A DNA stretch of 64,000 nucleotides from a virus. Of the stretch, positions 1 through 10,020 are shown piece after piece. Numbering within the stretch: the stretch's first letter is position 1; each line of letters starts with the position of its first letter. The notes under the pieces were generated by a model. It saw nothing but the letters and a program-made list of their open reading frames with translations, did no database searches and was not told the origin of the DNA. Where the stretch lies: positions 1-64,000 of IMG/VR virus record IMGVR_UViG_3300025401_000016; one strand, 5' to 3'. The position numbers and the translations under genes were made by a program.

Positions 1-2132
1 ACTTGTACATTTGCAGCTTCAAAGTTATGTTTAACATTTGCATTACCAGTAGTGAATAATTCAACACCAGTACTTGGATCAAATGTAAAGTTAGCATTTT
101 GTGTTAATAAACCTCCCATATCTGCAAACACAATACTATTCAAATTCAAATCAGTATCATAAATGTTAGCAGCTTTGAATGCATGAGTAGATGTGATATT
201 ACCTGCAGTTAGTGTATTTGAATCAGTATTAAATGTTAAACTTGCACTTCCTATCAAGTTACCACTTGCATCAGAAAATACAACTTGTGTGTTGCTTAAT
301 GTGTTTACTGCAACATGAGATGCTGTTACTTGTCCGCTTACATTTGCAGCTGTTGTGAATAATGTATTAGAACTAAATGTTAAGTTTGTACTAGTAGATA
401 GATTACCGTTTACGTCAGCGATTGGAATACCTGTATTAGCAAAACTTGTAACTTGCAAATTAGCAGTTTTTAGATTAGCAGTTACATTTGCGTTTGTTAA
501 TGTCAATGTATCAGTACTGAATGATACATTTGAATCAATAATATTACCATTTGTGTTTGTAGTCAATAAATTACCTGCAGTATGTAAAGAATTGCTTAAT
601 GTTACATTACCTTGAATGTTTGCATCAGTTGATATGTCGATATTTGGTGCGCTTAATACGCTGCTCAAATATGTAAGATCACTAGCTCCATTGACTAATC
701 CAGTACTGTCATTAATGAATAAAAGTTCACCGTTATAACCACCGCCACCTGCATCAGTAATATACACTTCAGCAAAACTACCATAACCAGCAGCGTTTAC
801 ATTACCATTTGCATCAACTGTTAAGTTACCATTTGCAATGTTAGCAGTACCTTTAGCAACTAGATTACCATTTGCATCAACTGTTAAGTTACCATTTGCA
901 ATGTTAGCAGTACCTTTAGCAACTAGATTACCATTTGCATCAACTGTTAAGTTACCATTTGCAATGTTAGCAGTACCTTTAGCAACTACATTGCCATTTG
1001 CATTAACTGTAAAATTACCACCTGAGAAATTAGCAGTTCCTGATACAGTTAAATTAGCATTAGCATCAAAATTAGCATTTCCGGTTGATGTAGCAATAAA
1101 AAGTCCACTGGCATTTGCAGTAATATTAGATGTGCCGCCTTTTAATACTAATGTAGTACCTGCATTAGCAGTTACATTAGTACCGTTAATACTAGTATTT
1201 GCATTTGTTAAATTAATATCTCCACCGATATTTGCAACACCAGTGTCACCTACAAAAGTAAATTTACTACCAACAGTTACTGTATTTCTATTACCTACAT
1301 CAAACTTGAATGCATCTGAACCTGCAGTATTTCCAGTATTATCTTTGTACTGTATATCCCATGAATTACCTTTAGCTTCAATTGTAGCATTAATTGTACC
1401 AGTGATTGTACCGGTAACATTCAAGTTACCGTAAATGTTTGCATTTGCTGAATTTGCACCTGCACCACTAGCAATACCAATTGTTAAATCACCGTTTGCA
1501 GTTATACTACCGCTGGTAATTATATTGGCGTTTTGTACGCTTAAATCACCACCGTCAATAGTTAAACCTGACAATGTTCCAAGACTTGTAATATTACTTT
1601 GTGCATTACCAGTTACTATACCAGCATAACTTGCATAATTTGCATTTGCTACAGTACCTGTAACGTTAGCACCTGTAAGATTTCCTAATCCACCACCGTC
1701 AGCAGTAATAACACCAGCTGCATTTGCATGTCCTACGTTAGCTAATGCATATGTTCCAAGATTTAAATTACCATATTTGTTTACAACAACAACATCAGTA
1801 CTAATTGTTGCATCTTTAGCTAATGTAAATGTACTTGATCCTGGTAAATATCCCAAGAATGCATCTACTGCACCGCTATCATAATATGATAATTGTAAAC
1901 CGCGATCTTTACCATCTGAATTAGTTAGTGCTGTACCATTTGGACCTGAACCTTGTTGTACAATTGGACCTTCTACTTGAACTGTTGTACTATTAACAGT
2001 AGTAGTTGTACCCATTACTGTTAGATTACCAGTAACTGTCGCATTACCGGAGAAAGTTGCGTCATTAGTAACGTTTAATAAGTTATCAATATTAATATTA
2101 CCGTATACGTGCGTGTCTTTTAATTTTGCCAT
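1..2132 (-). CDS. Tail-fibre-like repeat protein, 3' end beyond window
   Basis: The frame starts at an ATG (2130-2132) behind a good ribosome site (AAGGA) and stays open to base 1, so at least 710 residues are present and the C-terminus is missing. The protein is rich in Asn, Thr, Ala, Gly and Val, with dozens of short 'GNLTV/GNITS'-type strands, the look of a trimeric beta-helical fibre shaft. Near residues 55-100 it has a 'KDRG' module that occurs twice in the fibre gene at 4730-7936. About residues 370-445 are made of near-identical 21-residue repeats. Role inferred: structural fibre or baseplate appendage. It is the last gene visible in a minus-strand fibre cluster. The exact fibre position in the virion cannot be told. 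Confidence 0.8.
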   Translation of the reverse strand, partial: MAKLKDTHVYGNINIDNLLNVTNDATFSGNATVTGNLTVMGTTTTVNSTTVQVEGPIVQQGSGPNGTALTNSDGKDRGLQLSYYDSGAVDAFLGYLPGSSTFTLAKDATISTDVVVVNKYGNLNLGTYALANVGHANAAGVITADGGGLGNLTGANVTGTVANANYASYAGIVTGNAQSNITSLGTLSGLTIDGGDLSVQNANIITSGSITANGDLTIGIASGAGANSANANIYGNLNVTGTITGTINATIEAKGNSWDIQYKDNTGNTAGSDAFKFDVGNRNTVTVGSKFTFVGDTGVANIGGDINLTNANTSINGTNVTANAGTTLVLKGGTSNITANASGLFIATSTGNANFDANANLTVSGTANFSGGNFTVNANGNVVAKGTANIANGNLTVDANGNLVAKGTANIANGNLTVDANGNLVAKGTANIANGNLTVDANGNVNAAGYGSFAEVYITDAGGGGYNGELLFINDSTGLVNGASDLTYLSSVLSAPNIDISTDANIQGNVTLSNSLHTAGNLLTTNTNGNIIDSNVSFSTDTLTLTNANVTANLKTANLQVTSFANTGIPIADVNGNLSTSTNLTFSSNTLFTTAANVSGQVTASHVAVNTLSNTQVVFSDASGNLIGSASLTFNTDSNTLTAGNITSTHAFKAANIYDTDLNLNSIVFADMGGLLTQNANFTFDPSTGVELFTTGNANVKHNFEAANVQ
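801..1020. repeat. Tandem 63-bp in-frame repeat inside fibre gene
   Basis: A 63-base unit (838-900, 901-963, 964-1026, with a partial copy from 801) is repeated; the first two full copies are identical and the last has diverged. It encodes 21 residues with the core 'GTANIANGNLTVDANG' on the minus strand. The repeats keep the reading frame, so copy number can change without breaking the protein. Confidence 0.9.
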
Positions 2133-2174
2133 TTTTTATTTCCTTAAATGTTTCTTAAATTTTTTATGTATTAC

Positions 2175-3077
2175 TTACGATAATACTGTTGTTTCATCAA
2201 ACTCATTACCTACTTGTATAGTTCCGTTTTTGAGCTGTTTCATTGCACCGTTATACACACTTGATAGTGGTGACGTACTACTATAAGTAGGGTTACCTAT
2301 ACCTGTAACGGTGTGTGCGCTAGCAGAGCTATCTGTTAATAAATGACCAGTAACTGCTGCATTAAGTAGCAAGACTGTATTGTCAATACTGTTAAAAGGT
2401 GCATACGGTGTACTAAAATTACTTAAATACAATGCAGCACCTTTCACAATTCTAAAATTTGTTACATATCCATCTAACCAACCAGCTGATGCAGGATCAT
2501 CATTTACTCCCAATCCACTAACTTCACCACCAATGGTTAATGCTCTTGAACCACGTGAATTATATGGATTGCTATCGGTGATAACAGATGATCCACCCAA
2601 ATATACTGTTACATGCCCCTGATGTTTTACCAAAGCAACATTGAACCAAGCACCTTGGGGTACTGTACTAGCACCACTATTAAGAATAGTACTACTACCA
2701 TTCCAATAATATAAACTACCACTTTGTACCTCTAAGTTATCACCATCAGGGAAACACCAAAGTCTTGTATACTTAGTGTTATCATTTAGATAAAACCAGC
2801 CCTCAATCGTGAAATCATTCGAATCAAATTCAAAATCACCAAGACTTCCGGTAATATTTAACTTTTGACTACTACCATTAAGTTGAATACTGCCACCTGA
2901 TGGAGCATGTGTTGCAATTGTAACTTCATCAAACTCTTTTGCAAATACATTAGTTCTTGTGAAACTAATATTGGTTTGTGTGTATTCATCTAAACCTTCA
3001 TCAATATTAGACGGTTCGTACACATATAGTGTACCATCGTTTACTAATCTTGCTCCAATTCTTGTTGGTGATACCAT
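2175..3077 (-). CDS. LamG/concanavalin-like domain protein, putative fibre adhesin
   Basis: A 300-residue protein starting at an ATG with AAGGGA upstream. Residues about 60-220 read as a LamG-type jelly roll: 'FTIEGWFYL', 'GAWFNVALVKHQGHVTVYLGG' split over strands, 'LTIGGEV' and 'GYVTNFRIVKGAALY' are the usual landmarks of the Laminin_G_3/concanavalin-like family. Such domains bind sugars, so a receptor- or surface-binding role is a reasonable inference. It sits between fibre-type genes on the same strand with short gaps. There is no signal peptide or membrane segment. Which fibre it belongs to is unknown. Confidence 0.7.
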   Translation of the reverse strand: MVSPTRIGARLVNDGTLYVYEPSNIDEGLDEYTQTNISFTRTNVFAKEFDEVTIATHAPSGGSIQLNGSSQKLNITGSLGDFEFDSNDFTIEGWFYLNDNTKYTRLWCFPDGDNLEVQSGSLYYWNGSSTILNSGASTVPQGAWFNVALVKHQGHVTVYLGGSSVITDSNPYNSRGSRALTIGGEVSGLGVNDDPASAGWLDGYVTNFRIVKGAALYLSNFSTPYAPFNSIDNTVLLLNAAVTGHLLTDSSASAHTVTGIGNPTYSSTSPLSSVYNGAMKQLKNGTIQVGNEFDETTVLS

Positions 3078-3088
3078 ATTTTCCCTTT

Positions 3089-3655
3089 TTAACTATTAAA
3101 ATTAATATCTAATCCTGATGCCAATTCATTGTATGCTAGGTAAACTTTTGATGTTGTTCCACCGTTATTATTAGCTAAATGAATTGCACCCCCTACATAC
3201 AAATCTTTTTCTACCCCTGCTCCACCTTTTGTGACCAAACTGCCCGAATCTGTGGATGTGGAGTTGATACTACTATTTATCGTTAATTGATTATTTACTG
3301 ATAGGTTGTTTATATTTGCATTGCCTATATTGGCTCCATTTGCAAATACAGTATTGCTTAATATGACACCATCGTTATTGGATGATATAGTCTGAGCACC
3401 AAGATTTATGTTACCTGACAGATTTATATTGCTTGAATATACTGTTAATAATTCAAATGCAGCGTTACCAATTTGATATGTTACATTAGCGTTTGGTATG
3501 ATATTTGATACCAAATTACCAACTAAAGCAAAATTATTAACAGTTAATTTGTTACCAATATTGGCATTGTTTGCCGTTATATTCCCGGGTGCGGCATCTA
3601 ATGTAATATTTCCGGTAGTTATACCGTATCTAGCATTAAAATATTGATTAGCCAT
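3089..3655 (-). CDS. Short fibre-like repeat protein
   Basis: A 188-residue protein with the same Asn/Ile/Thr-rich short-strand texture as its neighbours ('GNITLDAAPGNITANNANIG'). Near residue 130 it has a 'STSTDSGSLVTKGGAGVEKDLYVGG' type segment, a motif seen in many phage fibre shafts. AGGA lies upstream of the ATG. It looks like a short fibre or an accessory piece of the adjacent fibres. No catalytic motif, signal peptide or membrane segment is visible. Confidence 0.65.
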   Translation of the reverse strand: MANQYFNARYGITTGNITLDAAPGNITANNANIGNKLTVNNFALVGNLVSNIIPNANVTYQIGNAAFELLTVYSSNINLSGNINLGAQTISSNNDGVILSNTVFANGANIGNANINNLSVNNQLTINSSINSTSTDSGSLVTKGGAGVEKDLYVGGAIHLANNNGGTTSKVYLAYNELASGLDINFNS

Positions 3656-3675
3656 GGTGTTAAATAATTTCCTAA

Positions 3676-4728
3676 TTAATCCGTCACATATGTACCAATG
3701 TAGTTGACTACGGTACCTGTATTCTGTCCAGTTGCATATAATCTTACATTTCCACCAACTATATTGCTAGATAGTGTTACAATGTCCATATTATTGATAG
3801 CAGTACTAATAACACCATAAGTTGTAATAAAACTTAACATATTGTTTTGCAACAACAATATTTCCATTGATTGATATCCATCTCCATTATGAGCGTTAAT
3901 TATATATTTAGCAGTTCTGTAGGTGCTAGCCGTGAACTCATCAATCACAGTATTGACTGTTACAGAAATATTTGACTTATTTCCTACTATACTACCCAAA
4001 CTAATAGAGTTTGAAGTAATACTATTAGAGTGTATAGTATCAAGATTTGCATTGCCGTTACTGGTTATATTTCCTACTGATAATAAGCCCAAAGATGTTA
4101 CGTTACCACTACTATTACCTATAATAACATTACCCGCAGAATATCCCAATGACACATTACCTGTAACTGTTCCAAAGATATTTGCAGTTGTTGTATTTGC
4201 TATGATAGTAGCACTATTAATTGTAAGTGTGTTTCCTGTACTTGTAAAATAGTTGGCAAGAACATAGTTTGCACCAGTGACGTTACCACCTGATAGTTTA
4301 AGATTATATGTACTATCAATGGTAATGTTACCATTGACTTCTAAACTTGATAGTGTGCCTACACTAGTAATATTTGATTGATTGCCTGATGAACTGTCAA
4401 TAACCCCGTGAAAATAATTACTAGTTACTAAATTACCTAAGTTTGCATTTCCTGCACTTATATTACTTGTAACATTCAGATTTGTAGAAGATATGTTACC
4501 AGTGATAGTAAGTACATTTCCAACATAATCAAATGTGAATGCAGCACTAGCACCAATGGTAGAACCAGAATTGTATTGAACTTGTGTATTTGATCCGGAT
4601 GCGGCTACACTACCGCCACCGGTTTTACTATCAACATACTCTTTCGTGGCTGCATCGGTTGGATCAACAGGATCAACTACGTTTTTAAGTAACGTCTGTG
4701 AGGGGAAGGTGAGTGTTGCTGCTGCCAT
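3676..4728 (-). CDS. Fibre-like protein with C-terminal knob-type domain
   Basis: A 350-residue protein. The first 45 residues contain 'DPTDAATKEYVDSK', a widespread phage fibre motif that usually leads into a shaft. Residues about 60-255 are short glycine/asparagine strands. The last 90 residues ('FTASTYRTAKYIINA' onward) form a distinct beta-rich domain similar in pattern to the C-terminus of the protein at 7949-8656, so this is probably a shared tip domain. The start codon lies 1 base after the stop of the upstream 1068-residue gene, so translation is probably coupled. Confidence 0.7.
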   Translation of the reverse strand: MAAATLTFPSQTLLKNVVDPVDPTDAATKEYVDSKTGGGSVAASGSNTQVQYNSGSTIGASAAFTFDYVGNVLTITGNISSTNLNVTSNISAGNANLGNLVTSNYFHGVIDSSSGNQSNITSVGTLSSLEVNGNITIDSTYNLKLSGGNVTGANYVLANYFTSTGNTLTINSATIIANTTTANIFGTVTGNVSLGYSAGNVIIGNSSGNVTSLGLLSVGNITSNGNANLDTIHSNSITSNSISLGSIVGNKSNISVTVNTVIDEFTASTYRTAKYIINAHNGDGYQSMEILLLQNNMLSFITTYGVISTAINNMDIVTLSSNIVGGNVRLYATGQNTGTVVNYIGTYVTD

Positions 4729-4729
4729 T

Positions 4730-7700
4730 TTATGAAGTTGTTAGAATAAATGATGCTTGGGTAAACCCAGTAAACCCGTATATAGAATAATTATAACTTT
4801 GACCACCTGATGATATGGTCTGAGTACCTGTATGCCCAGTTGGATCATCAACAATATCAAACCCACCAAACACGTGTTTAAATGTATGACTAGCTAGTCC
4901 TGAACTATTACTTGGATAATTTGGTATAGCTATCCAAAGATAGTTTGTACTTGTTGTACTTGTTGTTGCACCTTGACCAAGTGCATAATTATTGCTATTA
5001 TGACTATCACTTATAGTAAATGTAGGTATTGTGCTATTAGTTGTTATCTTATAGAATAGCGGGTAGTACTTTGTAACTGCATTGATTGTACCAGTTACTG
5101 GTACTGTAGGAGTAGTTCTAGTTCCTGCTCCGTAATTTCCTGCACCTGTATAATCGCTTGTGCTTATTGTATAACTTTGTGTACTATCTAGACTTGTACT
5201 TGTTCCACTTCCTGCACCTGTGCTTGATAGTGATCCAGTTACTAATACATTAGCAACTTGTGTGTATGTTAAATTACCTGATACTGTAGTTCCTGTAACA
5301 CTAACACTCCAATTGAATCCTTGATTGATATTCCAGTATGGTACTGGATTTGCTGGGAAACTACCACTTACTGAGTTTACATTATATGGTTGAGGTGCAG
5401 TACTTGTAAGTGTGGTGCCTGTAACAGTACTCACGCCTGCTCCTGTTGAGCCTCTACTATTTGTTAAATTCGCAGTTACTGTATCAGTCACAGAACTTAA
5501 CCCATTGTATTCATCTGCATTTCTTAAGCTTGTATTAGGAATTGTAAATGTTGCAGTTGAATTACCATTTATACTTGGATAGATTGATAAAATTTGTGTT
5601 CCATTGAGTGATGTACCACCTACATTTATTGAATCACTTGATTGTATTGCAAAAGTAGCATTTGCTAATGTAACTGTTACTGTAACATTTGCAAGATTGG
5701 TTGTACCGGCTACATAGTTTGCATAAGAATTTTTAGTAGTACCAATATTAGAAGCACCTTGACTCCATTGATCAGTCATTGTGATGCTAACTGGACCCAA
5801 TTGTTGTAATGTATACACTCCACCCGGATATGATGGATTTGCGTAATTAGCAACAAAACCTAATGTTGACCCAGGCACGATTGATGGTACATTTGCTTGA
5901 ATTAAAAAGTAATTTGCAATATTTGCAAATGTTACATTACCTAAACTATCAGTAGCCGCTAATACATAATTAGTCGTACCACCTGATATTTTAGTATTGG
6001 TTACACTTGCATTAACTGTTGTTGCAGTACCACCTGTTGCAGTAATGTTTGTTAAATTGCTACCATCACCATAAAAATAACTTGCGTTTGCGATACCGTT
6101 TACATTGATACCATTACCTGTTACAACTAATACATTACTATTTCCAGATACATTAAAGTCAATGTTACCACTACTTAGTATATTGATGTTACTACTACCA
6201 TTGTTTAGTCCACTAGTACTAATTGTTTCAAATGCTAAATTGCCGGTACCATCAGTAGTAAGTATTTGACCAGACATACCGCCTGTAATTTTTACATTAC
6301 CTACATCATTCAAATTACTAGTACCTTGTACAGTTAAACTGCTTAGTGTACCTATACTTGTTAGATTGCTTGCAGTTACTAAGTTAGGTTGACTATTTGA
6401 TAGACTATCTAATGTTCCACTGATATAATTTGCACTTACTAAATTACCACCTGATACATTAGAACTAAAACTAATTGAGTTTACATTTGCAACGTTAGCA
6501 CGAATATTTGCTAATGTATTAACAGTTACGACATCACTAACCGCAGATACATTGCTTGCAAATATAAATTCACTATTTGCTGATTTCCAACCCATAAATG
6601 CATCAACTGGTTGAGTTGTATAATAGTGTAGTAATGAACCTCTATCTTTATTATCGTTACTTGTTAGTGCGGCTCCATTTGCTCCGCCACCTTGATAAAT
6701 GATTGGATCAACAATGCTAGTTGTGGTTGTATTTAAATATGATACAGTACCATCAACCGTTAAGTTACCCTTTACATCCAAATCATTTTGGATCGTTAAA
6801 CTTGTTAGTGTACCAACACTTGTAAGATTACTAGCACTGGTAATGTTTGGTTGATTGCCTGTTGTTAGTGTACCTGTATAGTAATTTGCAGTTACTAAAT
6901 TACCCAAATTAGCATTACCAGATGTTAGGTTACCATTGATGTTCAACCCTGATAATGTACCTAGACTTGTGATATTACCTTGACTTGCATTAACTACATT
7001 GCCTGCATAATTTGCATAGTTAGAACTATTGACTGCAGCGCTGGATAGTGAAAGATTTGTTAAGTTGCTACCATCACCGTATAAGAAATTTGCATTTACT
7101 ACATTAGCACCAGTTATATTACCACCAGCCAGTGTGATATTTCCGTTAACTGATAGATTTGCTAGTATACCAACACTAGTAATATTAGGTTGATTACTTG
7201 TTGTTAATACACCTGTTATATAATTAGCACTTAGTACATTTGCACCACTAACATTACCATTTAAATTACCTATAAAAGTTCTGGCTCTTATGTTTGCAAA
7301 CCCGTTTCCAGTTGCACTTGCATTTGCAACAACTACTTCACCGGTATAACTTGATACATCATATATTGCTTGAAACTCGCTATTTGCTGTCTTCCAACCA
7401 AAAAATTCGTTGATAGGTTTAGAATTAACCGTATCATAATTATGTAATAGTAATCCACGATCTTTACCATCACTTGATGATAAATTGCTATCACTATTAG
7501 AGTTAGGACCACCTATCTTTAATAAAGGATCATCAACTGTGATGCTTGCAGTATTAATATATGTTGCAACACCGGTAACTATTAAGTTTCCACCAATTGT
7601 TACATTATTGGAAATATTTAAATTTGATACATTTGCAGTACCTGTTACAGTCAGAACTGCAGGACTTGCACCAGTATCAACAAATGTTAAATTTGCAGAA

Positions 7701-7936
7701 CCTGCTAAGTGATTACCACTATTGAATTGTAATTGCCCATTTAGTCCGGCAGCTGCAGTGAAATTATACGGAGCACCATTTGCATAAAAAATATGGTCTG
7801 TTAGTAAATTTAATGCAGCTATATTACCTGCAAAATTACCAAAATTTGCAGTTACATTAGCAGTATTTGATATAACTAGCTTAGGTGTTTCTCCAACAGA
7901 GTAACCACCCGCTGAGTTAAACGTTCTTATAGCCAT
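4730..7936 (-). CDS. Long fibre-like structural protein
   Basis: A 1068-residue protein. It opens with 'FNSAGGYSVGETP', shared with the next gene upstream (7949-8656), so the two have a common attachment domain. Two copies of a 'KDRG(L/S)LLH.Y' module with 'FFGWKTANSEF' or 'FMGWKSANSEF' lie near residues 160-190 and 425-455; a third, partial copy is in the gene at 1-2132. Residues about 50-690 are shaft-like short strands. From about 690 the texture changes to Ser/Thr-rich beta domains ending in 'YYPLFYKITT' and 'FGGFDIVDDPTG', probably the distal part. SD AAGGA precedes the ATG. Inferred to be a fibre; receptor unknown. Confidence 0.75.
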   Translation of the reverse strand: MAIRTFNSAGGYSVGETPKLVISNTANVTANFGNFAGNIAALNLLTDHIFYANGAPYNFTAAAGLNGQLQFNSGNHLAGSANLTFVDTGASPAVLTVTGTANVSNLNISNNVTIGGNLIVTGVATYINTASITVDDPLLKIGGPNSNSDSNLSSSDGKDRGLLLHNYDTVNSKPINEFFGWKTANSEFQAIYDVSSYTGEVVVANASATGNGFANIRARTFIGNLNGNVSGANVLSANYITGVLTTSNQPNITSVGILANLSVNGNITLAGGNITGANVVNANFLYGDGSNLTNLSLSSAAVNSSNYANYAGNVVNASQGNITSLGTLSGLNINGNLTSGNANLGNLVTANYYTGTLTTGNQPNITSASNLTSVGTLTSLTIQNDLDVKGNLTVDGTVSYLNTTTTSIVDPIIYQGGGANGAALTSNDNKDRGSLLHYYTTQPVDAFMGWKSANSEFIFASNVSAVSDVVTVNTLANIRANVANVNSISFSSNVSGGNLVSANYISGTLDSLSNSQPNLVTASNLTSIGTLSSLTVQGTSNLNDVGNVKITGGMSGQILTTDGTGNLAFETISTSGLNNGSSNINILSSGNIDFNVSGNSNVLVVTGNGINVNGIANASYFYGDGSNLTNITATGGTATTVNASVTNTKISGGTTNYVLAATDSLGNVTFANIANYFLIQANVPSIVPGSTLGFVANYANPSYPGGVYTLQQLGPVSITMTDQWSQGASNIGTTKNSYANYVAGTTNLANVTVTVTLANATFAIQSSDSINVGGTSLNGTQILSIYPSINGNSTATFTIPNTSLRNADEYNGLSSVTDTVTANLTNSRGSTGAGVSTVTGTTLTSTAPQPYNVNSVSGSFPANPVPYWNINQGFNWSVSVTGTTVSGNLTYTQVANVLVTGSLSSTGAGSGTSTSLDSTQSYTISTSDYTGAGNYGAGTRTTPTVPVTGTINAVTKYYPLFYKITTNSTIPTFTISDSHNSNNYALGQGATTSTTSTNYLWIAIPNYPSNSSGLASHTFKHVFGGFDIVDDPTGHTGTQTISSGGQSYNYSIYGFTGFTQASFILTTS

Positions 7937-7948
7937 GTTCTAAAATCC

Positions 7949-8656
7949 TTAATTTGCATAAATTACCGCATGTATTTTATAGTTAACTAAATTATTAACC
8001 AATGGATCAACTAATAATTCAATATATCCTAAATTATATGCAACTGAAAAATCACCTACACCAGGACTAGTAATAGGTACATCAATTGTACTAAATTCTA
8101 AGTATCCTACTTCTGATCCTAAAACAGTAGCGATCAATTTTGATGTTTGTCTATTATTACCAACTGGATCAGTTGCGATTACTGTATAGTCAATAGAACT
8201 AACAGAGAAAGAACTCAACTGATGTAGCTTTTGTCCTGTAGCATTAGTTGTTGTATTTGCAATGAGACCAATAGTTGTTGCTACTGTATTTGCACCAATT
8301 CCCAATTGAGAGTATGTTGATATTACAGGTCCGTTAACTGTAAAACTATTGCTTAAATTGTTAAAATTTATACCGGCTGCACCAGATATCACACCATTGT
8401 TATTATACATAACATCTGTGTTATTACCAGGGGCAATGATTGAACCGTTTACATTACCATTCAAATTACCAGTATATGAATTAGCAACAACATTTCCTGT
8501 AATAACTGTATCACCGGCGATTACTGCACTTCCGGCTATGGTAATGTTACCAATAACAGCAGACGGTGCTGTTATAGCACCAGTAGAATCTATTACTTGG
8601 ACTGGAGGTATCCCTATTGAATAACCCCCTACAGAATTGAATGCGTCAAGTGCCAT
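7949..8656 (-). CDS. Fibre-like protein sharing N- and C-terminal domains with neighbours
   Basis: A 235-residue protein. The N-terminal 'FNSVGGYSIGIPP' matches the start of the 1068-residue fibre, and the C-terminal 110 residues resemble the knob-type domain of the 350-residue fibre, so it looks like a minimal version of the family with a short shaft between. A late-promoter-like GATAAATA lies 30 bases upstream and a CAGGGA ribosome site precedes the ATG. It is the first gene of the minus-strand fibre operon, separated from the capsid operon by a terminator. Confidence 0.7.
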   Translation of the reverse strand: MALDAFNSVGGYSIGIPPVQVIDSTGAITAPSAVIGNITIAGSAVIAGDTVITGNVVANSYTGNLNGNVNGSIIAPGNNTDVMYNNNGVISGAAGINFNNLSNSFTVNGPVISTYSQLGIGANTVATTIGLIANTTTNATGQKLHQLSSFSVSSIDYTVIATDPVGNNRQTSKLIATVLGSEVGYLEFSTIDVPITSPGVGDFSVAYNLGYIELLVDPLVNNLVNYKIHAVIYAN

Positions 8657-8685
8657 GAATATCCCTGAATTATATTTTTATTACT

Positions 8686-8693
8686 TATTTATC
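8686..8693 (-). promoter_or_regulatory. Late-promoter-like GATAAATA, fibre operon
   Basis: Reads GATAAATA on the minus strand, one base off the T4 late -10 TATAAATA recognised by gp55. It lies 30 bases before the ATG of the first fibre gene and just downstream of the capsid terminator, where an operon promoter is expected. Confidence 0.55.
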
Positions 8694-8716
8694 AATTTTT
8701 AACATTAGCTATCCAA

Positions 8717-8741
8717 CAAAAAAGGCTCCGTAGAGCCTTTT
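8717..8741 (-). terminator. Intrinsic terminator after major capsid gene
   Basis: On the minus strand AAAAGGCTC-TACG-GAGCCTTTTTT forms a 9-base-pair stem with a 4-base loop followed by a T run. It lies 44 bases after the stop of gene 23. The stem is nearly symmetrical, so some function in the other direction is possible. Confidence 0.85.
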
Positions 8742-8784
8742 AAGTAAACTTCCCATCCCGAGGGTAAAAAGTTTTTCTTTCCTA

Positions 8785-9987
8785 TTATTGGAAAGACAAT
8801 GTGTTAGCGATTGCGATCTCACCCAAATAATCAGCTGCATTACCAAATGATGATGCAGTATTTGTCAATTCGATGTAACCATAACGTGTCATGAATGATA
8901 CGACTGGTTCGAATGTTGATGGATCTAAAACAACACCAGAACTCATCAAAGGAATATATGGGCAATAGAATGCTGCTGCATCTGTCTCGCTTGTACCTTT
9001 GTATCCAACCAATACTGGTTGTGTATCTGATGCGTAGCTATTAACGAATACACGCATTGCACCATTCAATGTACCAACTAATTTTGTATTTGTTGGAGCT
9101 TCGAATGTACCTTCTGTTGTACGTGCAAAAGCCGAAGTAGTTGCAGATTGCAATACTGTCAAAGCTGCTGGACTTACAACTGCCCAGTTACCTGCGCCAC
9201 GACGTGTGCGTTGAGCAATCAAGTTAGCAACACGATTAATCAATACTGCTAAAGCTGCATGCTCGTCACCAACGAAAGTAGCTGTACCAGATACTGTAGC
9301 TTGGTTATATGTGTACTCAGTTGTAGCCAATGTTGATAGGCTCAAAAGAATCTCTTGGTCAATCTCAGCAGTAATCTCTTGTGCAAGAGCTGCCATGATT
9401 TCTGCCTCAACGTCAATGCCATGTTGTGATTGTGCGTCTTGAGCAGCTTCAAATGTCCAACGTGCTTGCAACTTACGTGATTTAGCTTCAACAGCTTGAC
9501 GTAGAATTTGTACGCTGATTTGCTTACCGCCATTACCTTCTAATACAGATGTATTAGCACCAGTATATGCAGTTGCAGAAGTGTTATCTCCTGAAGCTCT
9601 TGTTGAATAAGCTTGAGCAATTTTGAATGGGCTTAATGCCTCTTCACCTGCAGTAACTGATGTTCCTGCTGCACTATTGTCGGATAAGTTATTTGCATAA
9701 CGTACACGTAGTGTGTGAATTTGACCAACTGGTCCTGTCATTGGCTGAACACCAACCAACTCGTTAGCGATAACTGTTGGCATGACACGACGGATAACTG
9801 GAAGAATCACACGGTTTAATGTAGCGATGTTACCAGATGTTGTTGTACCAGCTGAAGACTCAGATAGTAGTGATTTGCGAGTATTCTCAAGAATAACTTG
9901 CATTGTTGAACGGCGATTACCTTTAAGACCTTCAAGTAGGGCTTCTTTGGTCTCGTCCCAACGACCTTCTAATAGAACTTGTGACAT
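8785..9987 (-). CDS. gp23: Major capsid protein gp23
   Basis: A 400-residue protein forming the capsid hexamers. The stretch around residues 65-95 ('LPVIRRVMPTVIANELVGVQ', then 'GPVGQIHTLRVRYA') is the hallmark of T4 gp23-type capsid proteins. In T4-like phages gp21 removes an N-terminal segment; the LSE/SS junction at residues 41-44 fits the known (I/L)xE cleavage rule and is a candidate site (inference). It is shorter than T4 gp23 (about 521 residues), with a much shorter N-terminal part. TAGGAG precedes the ATG, and the gene is followed by a strong terminator. It is last in the head operon 20-67-68-21-22-23. Confidence 0.95.
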   Translation of the reverse strand: MSQVLLEGRWDETKEALLEGLKGNRRSTMQVILENTRKSLLSESSAGTTTSGNIATLNRVILPVIRRVMPTVIANELVGVQPMTGPVGQIHTLRVRYANNLSDNSAAGTSVTAGEEALSPFKIAQAYSTRASGDNTSATAYTGANTSVLEGNGGKQISVQILRQAVEAKSRKLQARWTFEAAQDAQSQHGIDVEAEIMAALAQEITAEIDQEILLSLSTLATTEYTYNQATVSGTATFVGDEHAALAVLINRVANLIAQRTRRGAGNWAVVSPAALTVLQSATTSAFARTTEGTFEAPTNTKLVGTLNGAMRVFVNSYASDTQPVLVGYKGTSETDAAAFYCPYIPLMSSGVVLDPSTFEPVVSFMTRYGYIELTNTASSFGNAADYLGEIAIANTLSFQ

Positions 9988-10020
9988 AATTATTTTTCTC
10001 CTAAATTCAATGTCTTAAAA

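Noticed and set aside
801-1020. CRISPR array
   Set aside because: The 63-bp units are directly adjacent, without spacers, and encode a regular in-frame protein repeat.
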